The position numbers and the translations under genes are program-made. Positions 1 through 5,646 of a DNA stretch of 5,680 nt are shown in pieces. This DNA comes from Ignavibacteria bacterium (GTDB lineage Bacteria > Bacteroidota > Ignavibacteria > Kapaibacteriales > UBA4661): contig JAAFHM010000324.1 in assembly GCA_013298375.1 (NCBI GenBank), positions 1 through 5,680 on the forward strand, written 5' to 3'. Each line of letters begins with the position of its first letter. Position 1 is the first letter of the stretch. The notes under the pieces were generated by a model. The model was given only the letters and a program-made list of their open reading frames with translations. It searched no databases and had not been told where the DNA came from.

Positions 1-1
1 G

Positions 2-904
2 AAAAGTGTTCCTTTGACGTTCGTGGCACCACCCCCGGGGCGTGTCTATGCGGCAAATTTAACACTCAAAGCCTCGCCAACAGATTCTAGCATTATCGTT
101 CTCCGTGGACAGGGTACGCTGTGCATTGATACGGCGAATGGGAGACAAATTTGCCCGGAAACAACAGTTGAATTGCGCCTTATGGGGCGGCAACCCGCAA
201 ATCCTCGTGATAGCTTACGTTTCCAAATCTGGCTTACAAACGTGAATCTTTTAGGGAATCCACAAGAATTAGGCAGATATACCCGTCGGCTTCGTACAAC
301 GCTCACATTTTCCAACAATAGTATGATCGCCGTGCGAAGCGTTGTTGCCGAGCCAAATGTTCGGGCGACGCTCGTTTCGCCAAATACCTTACCGAATCGG
401 CAAGCCTCCTATTCTGTGATTTGGGATTGGCAGAATCCACGGGAAACACAAAGTGTAAAACTCGGCGAAATTATTGCGAAAGCAACATTGGGCGATACAA
501 TTCTGACAACGGCGGCATTGACGGAAGCGCGATGGCTGGATGCTGCTTCGGATAATTCTGAAACCACACAAGATATTATTGTCAAAGGTGGCGATACATC
601 CTTTGTCGTGCGAACGCGGATATTCCCAATGCCAGCATCAACACTGGTGACATTAGAGCCGCCTTACCCAAATCCAACCAAGGAAAATGTCAATATTGTC
701 TATACCCTCAGTGAGCGGACACCCATAACAATCGTATTCAGTGATGTTTTGGGACGTACGTTTCGGCGCATAGAGCGCGGCTGGGAGGATGCTGGCGAAC
801 ACGCTCTGCGCCTTGATCTTGCAGACATACCGCGAGGAACATATTATGTTTTTGTTGCAACGCCAAGCGCGACGTGCGGCGAAAGACTGGAGGTAAAACG
901 ATGA
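2..904 (+). CDS. Secreted surface protein with C-terminal T9SS (Por) sorting domain, 5'-truncated by window edge
   Basis: The reading frame is open to the left edge with no stop, and the first in-frame start-like codon (TTG at 14) has no ribosome site. I therefore treat this as the last 300 residues of a longer protein. The visible part up to about residue 215 is rich in alternating hydrophobic/polar strands and contains a Cys pair about 10 residues apart (near residues 41 and 51), consistent with an exported beta-sandwich domain that I cannot name. From about residue 220 comes a typical type A sorting domain: PYPNP at 221-225, a strand ending in VYTL, then FSDVLGR, a Gly-Glu-His turn, and IPRGTYYVF before a short basic end (LEVKR). 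In known Bacteroidota such domains direct cargo through the type IX secretion system to the cell surface, with the domain usually removed. The gene's stop overlaps the start of the next gene (ATGA), so the two are probably cotranscribed. The sorting domain is confident; the function of the rest is unknown. Confidence 0.85.
   Translation, partial: KSVPLTFVAPPPGRVYAANLTLKASPTDSSIIVLRGQGTLCIDTANGRQICPETTVELRLMGRQPANPRDSLRFQIWLTNVNLLGNPQELGRYTRRLRTTLTFSNNSMIAVRSVVAEPNVRATLVSPNTLPNRQASYSVIWDWQNPRETQSVKLGEIIAKATLGDTILTTAALTEARWLDAASDNSETTQDIIVKGGDTSFVVRTRIFPMPASTLVTLEPPYPNPTKENVNIVYTLSERTPITIVFSDVLGRTFRRIERGWEDAGEHALRLDLADIPRGTYYVFVATPSATCGERLEVKR
889..893 (+). promoter_or_regulatory. Strong Shine-Dalgarno site for the OmpA-like gene
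   Basis: GGAGG lies seven bases before the ATG at 901 and inside the 3' end of the preceding gene. It fixes the start at 901 rather than the in-frame GTG at 874. It is the only textbook ribosome binding site in the window, and with the ATGA overlap it suggests coupled translation. Confidence 0.8.
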
Positions 905-3099
905 AAGCGACACCAGTACCTCAATCTATGCAACAAGTAGGGCAGTTCCAGCGATTATTACTCATCGTTTTAATGGCTACTCTTTCTTGTATGACGCAGT
1001 CCTTCGTCATAGCGCAAGAGCAAGTCACCACGCCGACAAAAGAGCTGTCACGAACAGGGTTTGTTCTCATTGATACCGTGCGCCCTTCTGCCACACGCTA
1101 TGGCGTGTATGCACAAGGGCTATTGCAGCAGCACAGCGCGAGTTTCGGCGGATTTGCTGCGCCGCTTGATAATTCTTTCGATCTTGGTACATTTTCTCTT
1201 GCAGGAGGCACGATAAGTGGTGCGGCAGGCGGGATGGCAGAATTCCGTATTACAGGCGGCTTGGGTGTTGGAGCGAGAGTCGGTATTACAGCATTTACGC
1301 CGATTCTTTCTTATACGCTGCCAACCGCAATCGGTCCACTGGAGATTCCGGCTCAATACTCAATCAGCGCAGCCACAAATATTGTTGCGCTTAATATCGA
1401 ACCTTTTGTAACATATCGTTTGCTTGACAGACTCTCGTTGTGGGCAGGAGCAAGTTTAGCATTACCCATTGTCAAGACATTTTTGCAAAAACTCGACGTA
1501 AACACAACCGAATCAAGTACAGACCCACTTGTCGAAATAGTCCGCAAAAAAGCGCAATCCGAAGTACAAGGAACACTTCAAAGTAGTCTCATTCCCATGC
1601 TGAGTGTTGGTGCTTCATGGGAGTTTTCGTTGGATAAATACGGCAAAACGATGATTGCGCCGGAAGTGTCTTACACTCTTGGGCTAGGAGACGTGGCAAC
1701 GGGTCTGTTTGCAAAAATGGGTAGTGTTGCATCGTGGCGAATGAATATTTTGCGTGTGGGTGCATCGCTCCGCTTTGCTCCTGAGCGTACCACGGGCATA
1801 TTGGCAGAAGAAATCGAAGAGCAGTTCAAGCGGTACGATGATAGTGTGCGCAGTGCCGAGGTCGCCAAACAAGCCGCACTACGGGCTATCGTGAAAGATG
1901 CTGTACAAGCAAGTTTTGAAGAGGTCGTCGGGATAGCACGCGACGGAAAGGTTGTACCCAATCCATCGGTGCGTGTAGAAGAATTTCTTGCTTCTACGTC
2001 GCGTCATATCGTCAATATTGTTTTCTTTGGTGAAGGTTCGGCAGAACTTCCTTCCCGTTACCGACGCTTACGGTCTGCAGACAAAGCAAACTTTTCCTTG
2101 GAGAGACTGGCAGATCAAACAACATTACAGACGTATTATCATATTTTGAATATTATTGGCAAACGTCTTACGAATACACCAACGGCGAAGTTGACGCTTC
2201 TTGGTTACGCCGATGCAGTGAATGAAAAGGCTGATAAAACTCTTGCTTTACGACGCACAGAGCGTATCAAAGAGTATCTTCTTGATGTATGGAAAATTGA
2301 TGAGAAGCGTATTGTCACAAAATCCGGCGGCACGAGGCAACAGCAAACAGCCGATGCTCTCGACGGCGAGGAAAGCCGCTGTGTGGAAATTCAATCAAAT
2401 GTACCGGAAATATTGGAAGAATTACACTTTGATTATACTCTCCGAACCATCGAACCGCCTATGTTGCGGATAACGCCAAAAATCTTTGCCGGAGCCGGTA
2501 TCAAGCAATGGATGTTTGAAGCGACACAAATCATTGGGAATGAATCGCGAGCGCTCAAAACTATGACGGGCAATACAGATCCAACGCCAATAATCATAAA
2601 TTTACAATCTGCACCCGAATCAGAACAACCTGCTTCCGATGATGTTCTTTCCCTCGAACTTCAAGCCGTGGATATCAACGGGCGCGATGCAAAAGCACCG
2701 ATTTGGAGCGTTCCAGTAGAAGTGGTTAGTGTGGAGAAAAAGCGCAAAGCCGGTAAACGAGATGAGCGCGTTGATACTTACATGGTATTCTCGTTTGTGC
2801 TTGGCACCAACACTCTTCAAGCAGAAGATGTCGCCGTACAACGTATCGTGAAGGCTATTTCTCAAACATTAAAATCTGGTGCAAAGGTTGATATTACAGG
2901 CTACACCGACACACGAGGTACTGTGGAGGTCAATAAAACGCTATCCGAAGAGCGTGCAAAATCGGTGGCAAAACTTATTAATTTTACAGGAGCAAATACT
3001 CAAGGTGTCGGTTCAACAACACTCCATGACAATAGTCTGCCTGAAGGACGATTCTACAACCGCTTTGTTCGGGTCGATGTTCGTACGCCACTACGGTAA
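901..3099 (+). CDS. Outer-membrane protein with two OmpA-C peptidoglycan-binding domains
   Basis: This 732-residue protein starts at the ATG preceded by GGAGG. Residues 1-38 form a signal peptide with a long n-region, a hydrophobic core at about 19-29 (LLLIVLMATLS) and a likely signal peptidase I site after VIA at 36-38. Residues about 55-295 are Gly- and aromatic-rich amphipathic strands ending in LRVGASLRF, as in an outer-membrane barrel. A helical, charged linker covers about 300-345. The first OmpA-C domain (about 368-500) has GYAD at 435-438 and Arg452. The second (about 625-729) is canonical, with GYTD at 667-670, NKTLSEER at 678-685 and EGRFYNRFVRV near the end. The Asp/Arg pairs (D438/R452, D670/R685) align with the residues that bind diaminopimelate in E. 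coli OmpA. Between the domains, about 515-615 is a beta-rich, Ig-like insert. By family knowledge it should tie the outer membrane to peptidoglycan. It overlaps the upstream T9SS cargo gene by 4 bases. The barrel is inferred; the OmpA domains are confident. Confidence 0.9.
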   Translation: MKATPVPQSMQQVGQFQRLLLIVLMATLSCMTQSFVIAQEQVTTPTKELSRTGFVLIDTVRPSATRYGVYAQGLLQQHSASFGGFAAPLDNSFDLGTFSLAGGTISGAAGGMAEFRITGGLGVGARVGITAFTPILSYTLPTAIGPLEIPAQYSISAATNIVALNIEPFVTYRLLDRLSLWAGASLALPIVKTFLQKLDVNTTESSTDPLVEIVRKKAQSEVQGTLQSSLIPMLSVGASWEFSLDKYGKTMIAPEVSYTLGLGDVATGLFAKMGSVASWRMNILRVGASLRFAPERTTGILAEEIEEQFKRYDDSVRSAEVAKQAALRAIVKDAVQASFEEVVGIARDGKVVPNPSVRVEEFLASTSRHIVNIVFFGEGSAELPSRYRRLRSADKANFSLERLADQTTLQTYYHILNIIGKRLTNTPTAKLTLLGYADAVNEKADKTLALRRTERIKEYLLDVWKIDEKRIVTKSGGTRQQQTADALDGEESRCVEIQSNVPEILEELHFDYTLRTIEPPMLRITPKIFAGAGIKQWMFEATQIIGNESRALKTMTGNTDPTPIIINLQSAPESEQPASDDVLSLELQAVDINGRDAKAPIWSVPVEVVSVEKKRKAGKRDERVDTYMVFSFVLGTNTLQAEDVAVQRIVKAISQTLKSGAKVDITGYTDTRGTVEVNKTLSEERAKSVAKLINFTGANTQGVGSTTLHDNSLPEGRFYNRFVRVDVRTPLR

Positions 3100-3118
3100 T
3101 AAGGTTTGGAGTTTTTTG

Positions 3119-3146
3119 AGCATAATCCCTCTCAACGGCTTATGCT
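3119..3146 (+). terminator. Weak terminator-like stem-loop after the OmpA-like gene
   Basis: AGCATAA (3119-3125) pairs perfectly with TTATGCT (3140-3146) around a 14-base loop, followed by GCCTTTTATT. It begins 20 bases after the stop at 3099. The T-rich tail lies on the plus-strand side only, which fits termination of the OmpA-like transcript. The stem is short and AT-rich, so it may be weak or chance. Confidence 0.35.
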
Positions 3147-3195
3147 GCCTTTTATTGCAGACTTCTGCGTAACTTCATATCCCTTATATTCAGAC

Positions 3196-3639
3196 TCATT
3201 GACTCTTTTTTACTACTGCTTTGTTCATCTGTTTTTGGTGCTGCAATCCCCATTTTTTTATCTCCAACACAAGCGGTACTATCGTTTGTCCGTAGTCTGT
3301 CAAGCTATATTCCACCGTCGGCGGAATGGTCGCAAAATACTCCCGATTGACGAGCGCGTTTATTTCCAAATCCTTGAGTTGCTTCGTGAGCATTTTGGGT
3401 GTAACGCCCGCCAAATCGCGTTCCAACTCCTTAAAGCGTTTCGTGCTTTTGTAGAGACTGTGAATAATTGCCAGTTTCCACCTGCCGCCGAGAAGCTCAA
3501 GTGTAAGCTGGACGGGGCATTCTATCTCAGAAGAATTTGGCGGTGAAAATTCTTCGTTTATTGGAGTAGAGCGTTTTGGAGGGCTTTGCATTCTACTTTT
3601 ACTCACTTCATTCTTTTTGCTCATATTTTTTCTCATCAT
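3196..3639 (-). CDS. HxlR-family winged-helix transcriptional regulator
   Basis: From the ATG at 3639 this gives 147 residues. The HxlR-type DNA-binding domain covers about 40-135: ECP at 40-42, GGRWK at 51-55, a recognition-helix region TPKMLTKQLKDLE at 80-92, and a wing ending in EYSLTDYGQTI at 110-120. Cys41 sits at the conserved N-terminal Cys position which, in Bacillus relatives such as YodB and HypR, senses quinones or oxidants. Family members are dimeric and mostly repress their own gene and a neighbouring oxidoreductase or detoxification gene. The start is uncertain: ATGs at 3639, 3636, 3624 and 3591 are all in frame with no good Shine-Dalgarno site, and a TTG at 3699 extends the frame into repeat DNA and is unlikely. 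Even the shorter choices leave a polar, Ser/Pro/Lys-rich N-terminal tail before the domain. It is divergent from the pirin-SRPBCC operon, which is the probable target. Family assignment is confident; the ligand is unknown. Confidence 0.9.
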   Translation of the reverse strand: MMRKNMSKKNEVSKSRMQSPPKRSTPINEEFSPPNSSEIECPVQLTLELLGGRWKLAIIHSLYKSTKRFKELERDLAGVTPKMLTKQLKDLEINALVNREYFATIPPTVEYSLTDYGQTIVPLVLEIKKWGLQHQKQMNKAVVKKSQ

Positions 3640-3641
3640 TT

Positions 3642-3658
3642 GACGAAATTCTTTCGTC
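3642..3658. promoter_or_regulatory. Perfect 7-3-7 palindrome at the HxlR gene start, candidate autoregulatory operator
   Basis: GACGAAA (3642-3648) and TTTCGTC (3652-3658) are exact inverted repeats separated by TTC. The palindrome ends two bases before the ATG at 3639 on the minus strand. It lies just downstream of an AT-rich minus-strand -10-like element (ATAATA read on plus, 3662-3667), so it would cover the transcription start. That is a classic place for a dimeric repressor to bind. Binding by the neighbouring HxlR protein is an inference, and an RNA hairpin in the leader is the alternative. Confidence 0.45.
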
Positions 3659-3661
3659 TGG

Positions 3662-3667
3662 ATAATA
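3662..3667 (-). promoter_or_regulatory. Possible -10 element of the HxlR gene
   Basis: Read on the minus strand this is TATTAT, with a weak -35-like TCAACG 17 bases upstream (3685-3690). The start point would fall near 3655, inside the palindrome at 3642-3658. The region is AT-rich, so this is a low-confidence assignment. Confidence 0.25.
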
Positions 3668-3671
3668 TTTT

Positions 3672-3698
3672 TTGACTTTATCAGCGTTGATTTTATCA
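3672..3698. repeat. 12-bp tandem direct repeat in the divergent promoter region
   Basis: TTGACTTTATCA (3672-3683) and TTGATTTTATCA (3687-3698) match at 11 of 12 bases with a 15-base period. The second copy, with the following A, is also an inverted repeat (TTGAT-TTT-ATCAA). The pair lies upstream of the HxlR gene promoter and could be a regulator binding site. It may equally be low-complexity AT-rich DNA. Confidence 0.45.
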
Positions 3699-3701
3699 AA
3701 A

Positions 3702-3755
3702 GCTATCTTTTGGGATACCAGTAACCATTCTGGATACTACTTGCAAAAAGATAGC
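3702..3755. repeat. 10-bp inverted repeat pair flanking the upstream part of the pirin promoter
   Basis: GCTATCTTTT (3702-3711) and AAAAGATAGC (3746-3755) are perfect inverted copies separated by 34 bases. The right arm falls between the two promoter elements assigned to the pirin operon, and the left arm lies upstream of them. The space between the arms holds two GGATAC direct repeats. This could be a paired operator, or a long hairpin if transcribed. Confidence 0.5.
3713..3737. repeat. GGATAC direct repeats, 19-bp period
   Basis: GGATAC occurs at 3713-3718 and 3732-3737, about two helical turns apart, each followed by a pyrimidine and A. They end just before the TTG element of the pirin promoter (3741-3743), a place where an activator or repressor would act. 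Function is inferred from position only. Confidence 0.3.
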
Positions 3756-3771
3756 GACTATGGTAAGTTTG
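3740..3771 (+). promoter_or_regulatory. Bacteroidetes-type promoter for the pirin-SRPBCC operon
   Basis: CTTG at 3740-3743, a 20-base spacer, then TAAGTTTG at 3764-3771 match the Bacteroidetes -33 (TTTG-like) and -7 (TAnnTTTG) elements; the -7 match is exact. Transcription would start around 3777-3780, giving a leader of about 40 bases before the ATG at 3819. The right arm of the inverted repeat (3746-3755) sits within the spacer, so a protein bound there would block the polymerase. Confidence 0.5.
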
Positions 3772-3818
3772 AATATAACGACAATTTTCCTTTCAAAAAA
3801 ATCATATCAGAGAAAAGT

Positions 3819-4679
3819 ATGAATAATCATATCACAAAGCGTGTCTCCACTATTGTTCAACTACCGGAGCAGCACCAAGGCTTCCGAAATGTAAGCCTTA
3901 TGCAGGAACTGGGGAATATAGACCCTTTTATCGTTCTGACGGAGTTTTGGATGCCGAAAGCATTCTTTCCGCCTCATCCACACGCGGGTTTTTCGGTGAC
4001 GACGTATATGTTCACCGATAGCGAAGGAGCATTTATCAACCGTGATAGCCGAGGAGACCGCAGTAGAATTGAGGCGGGAGCTATTCATCTCACGCAGGCT
4101 GGTAAGGGGATTTTGCACGAAGAAATCCCTGAAATTGAGGGGCAGATGTGTCATGGGTTGCAAATGTGGCTGAATCACTCGCCGGAAGACCGATTTGCCG
4201 AACCAAAAGCCATGCACGTTGATTCCGGCTCTGTACCTGTGGTTCAGTCGAATGAGCAGACTTCTGTTCGTGTACTTTTAGGAACATTTCAGGGTGTAGA
4301 TGCTGCTATCAAGCCTTTGCCACAGGTGGATTTATTTGATGTCCATTTGAAGCCAAATGGCGTGTTTACGCATCGTGTTCCTGCTGGAAACATTGCCTTT
4401 GTGATGATGATAAGCGGCAAAGCACGGTTAGGAGATATTCAATTGGAACACGCAACGTGTGTTAAATTCAGTGATGACGGCGATTCGGTGGAGATTTCGA
4501 CAGAAGATGAGTCCGCTTCGTTTTTGCTTGGCACAGGAAAGCCATTGAACCAGCCAAATCTTTTTGGTGGACCGTTTGTTATGTCGAATAATGAGCAGAT
4601 GCACCAGACCAAATTGCTCTATGGTCGCGGAGAAATGGGACAATTAGAGCCTTCTCCCGTATTTAATCAACACCATTAA
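3819..4679 (+). CDS. Pirin-family bicupin protein
   Basis: The 286-residue protein has the usual pirin length and layout: an N-terminal metal-binding cupin (about 20-125) and a C-terminal cupin (about 165-275). The metal ligands are visible: HPH at 53-55 and HEE at 100-102, so His53, His55, His100 and Glu102 align with the Fe ligands of human pirin and E. coli YhhW (HPH and H-x-E). The second domain ends with the family stretch GPFVMSNNEQ at 251-260. Some pirins open quercetin with oxygen (quercetinase); others act as redox-dependent regulators. The true substrate here cannot be read. The ATG at 3819 is chosen because it begins the conserved protein and is preceded by AGAGAAAA; the frame is open upstream to 3672, but that part is promoter DNA. 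It is divergent from the HxlR regulator and 12 bases ahead of the SRPBCC gene, which suggests an HxlR-controlled operon. Confidence 0.93.
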   Translation: MNNHITKRVSTIVQLPEQHQGFRNVSLMQELGNIDPFIVLTEFWMPKAFFPPHPHAGFSVTTYMFTDSEGAFINRDSRGDRSRIEAGAIHLTQAGKGILHEEIPEIEGQMCHGLQMWLNHSPEDRFAEPKAMHVDSGSVPVVQSNEQTSVRVLLGTFQGVDAAIKPLPQVDLFDVHLKPNGVFTHRVPAGNIAFVMMISGKARLGDIQLEHATCVKFSDDGDSVEISTEDESASFLLGTGKPLNQPNLFGGPFVMSNNEQMHQTKLLYGRGEMGQLEPSPVFNQHH

Positions 4680-4691
4680 CCAAATAAAGCC

Positions 4692-5195
4692 ATGCAAAAG
4701 AAAACCATCCTTTTTACCCTTCTTGGGCTTGTGGTTGTACTGTTTGCGCTCAGTCGCACACAATTTGAAATCCGCAAGGACGTTGAGATAAATGCTTCCC
4801 CTGCAAAAGTTTGGAGGGCTGTCGTTGAGTTTGAAAAATACAAAGAATGGAATAGCCAGCTTCAGTACTTGGGCGGCGAGGTGAAGCCACAAGGACTACT
4901 GCACCTCAAACTCTCGGTGAAGGGAACAGATCCATACGAATTTAAGCCGATTGTCAGCTATTGGGAAGAAAACAAACGCTTTGCATGGCTGGCAGCAACA
5001 GGCTTGCCGCGAGTTTTTGATGGAGAGCATTTTTTTGAACTACAAGACCTCGGCAACGGCAAAACAAAGGTCGTAAACCGTGAGGAATATCGCGGTGTGC
5101 TGTCGCTTATCATCAGAAATTTACCGATGATGAAAAATGCTCCCGAAGGATTTGAACTGATGAATACAGAACTCAAGCGGTATTGCGAACAGTAG
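4692..5195 (+). CDS. Membrane-anchored SRPBCC (START/polyketide cyclase-like) domain protein
   Basis: This is a 167-residue protein. Residues about 5-20 (ILFTLLGLVVVLFALS) form one hydrophobic segment, either an uncleaved signal anchor or a signal peptide; no clear cleavage site follows. The rest is an SRPBCC fold: the opening strand and helix with INASPAKVWRAVVEFEKYKEWN at 33-54, then a long antiparallel sheet, and a C-terminal helix from about 145 ending in FELMNTELKRY. Members hold hydrophobic ligands in a deep cavity; some are cyclases or lipid/aromatic carriers, and many have no known function. It follows the pirin gene by 12 bases with no Shine-Dalgarno site, only an A-rich stretch. Cotranscription with pirin suggests a shared hydrophobic or aromatic ligand, but this is inference. 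If the anchor is right, the domain faces the periplasm or is tethered to the inner membrane, while pirin is cytoplasmic. Family is confident, function unknown. Confidence 0.88.
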   Translation: MQKKTILFTLLGLVVVLFALSRTQFEIRKDVEINASPAKVWRAVVEFEKYKEWNSQLQYLGGEVKPQGLLHLKLSVKGTDPYEFKPIVSYWEENKRFAWLAATGLPRVFDGEHFFELQDLGNGKTKVVNREEYRGVLSLIIRNLPMMKNAPEGFELMNTELKRYCEQ

Positions 5196-5214
5196 AAGTA
5201 TTGCCGAACAACCT

Positions 5215-5583
5215 TTATACCACATTCCCCTGAATAGCCTCAATCAATTCATCGCGTGAAGTGGGCTTGGCTTGGTATCCGGTGGCTCCCGCCCGTATGC
5301 CAGCCATGAAATCCTCTGTTTGGGATTTTGCCGTAAGGAAGAAAAAAGGAATATTTTTGGTGCGAGCATCAGCACGAATTTCCTTCAAAACGCCATATCC
5401 GTCCATTTCCGGCATCATAATATCGCAAAAAATAATGTCTGGATTGTATTTGAACGCCGCTTCTACGCCCTTTACGCCATTTTCTGCCGAAATGACGTTG
5501 TAGGTCTTTTCAAAGAGAAAACGTTTGAGAAGTTCAGAAACACGCATATCATCATCAATGAGAAGGACAGTTATTGTGCGCAT
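5215..5583 (-). CDS. Stand-alone response-regulator receiver domain (CheY-like)
   Basis: The 122-residue protein is a single receiver domain with no output domain. All key residues are present: the acidic pair D10/D11, phospho-acceptor D54 (in FCDIMMPEMDG), T84, the aromatic switch Y103, and K106 followed by Pro. Spacing from D54 to T84, Y103 and K106 equals that in CheY. It should be phosphorylated by a histidine kinase and act by protein contact, as a CheY/Spo0F-like relay or an adaptor. No kinase is in the window, so its partner is unknown. The ATG at 5583 begins the conserved first strand (ITVLLIDDD) and has no Shine-Dalgarno site. It converges on the SRPBCC gene with only 19 bases between stops and no recognisable terminator there. 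It looks unrelated to the pirin operon. Confidence 0.93.
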   Translation of the reverse strand: MRTITVLLIDDDMRVSELLKRFLFEKTYNVISAENGVKGVEAAFKYNPDIIFCDIMMPEMDGYGVLKEIRADARTKNIPFFFLTAKSQTEDFMAGIRAGATGYQAKPTSRDELIEAIQGNVV

Positions 5584-5640
5584 GGTTCGTAGGGTGAAGA
5601 TGGGAAGAAGAGTGAATTTGTATTTTTGATTCAGAGAAAC

Positions 5641-5646
5641 AATATA
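5641..5646 (-). promoter_or_regulatory. Possible -10 element of the receiver-domain gene
   Basis: Read on the minus strand this is TATATT, with a start point about 50 bases before the ATG at 5583. No convincing -35 or -33 element accompanies it. The rest of 5584-5680 shows nothing else I can name. Confidence 0.2.

Noticed and set aside
874..900. GTG start at 874 for the OmpA-like gene
   Set aside because: The GGAGG at 889-893 is correctly spaced for the ATG at 901, and the longer form would have no ribosome site.
979..996. Possible lipoprotein box ending at Cys30 of the OmpA-like protein
   Set aside because: The residues before the Cys (T-L-S) do not fit the lipobox, and a good signal peptidase I site (VIA) follows at 36-38.
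3156..3170. Short hairpin GCAG-ACTT-CTGC in the gap after the OmpA-like gene
   Set aside because: Only a 4-5 bp stem with no T-run on the proper side for either flanking gene; likely chance.
3106..3546. Plus-strand open frame of 146 codons downstream of the OmpA-like gene
   Set aside because: It lies opposite the HxlR gene, whose protein shows clear family motifs; the plus-strand translation has no recognisable domain and is a shadow.
3640..3699. Upstream extension of the HxlR gene to a TTG at 3699
   Set aside because: The added residues come from the AT-rich tandem repeats and the palindrome; no Shine-Dalgarno site and no family similarity.
3672..3818. N-terminal extension of the pirin protein by 49 residues
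   Set aside because: It would run through the promoter and repeats; the conserved protein begins at the ATG at 3819 and the resulting length fits the family.
5272..5592. Plus-strand open frames opposite the receiver-domain gene
   Set aside because: The minus-strand protein has every receiver signature residue; the plus-strand frames are shadows.
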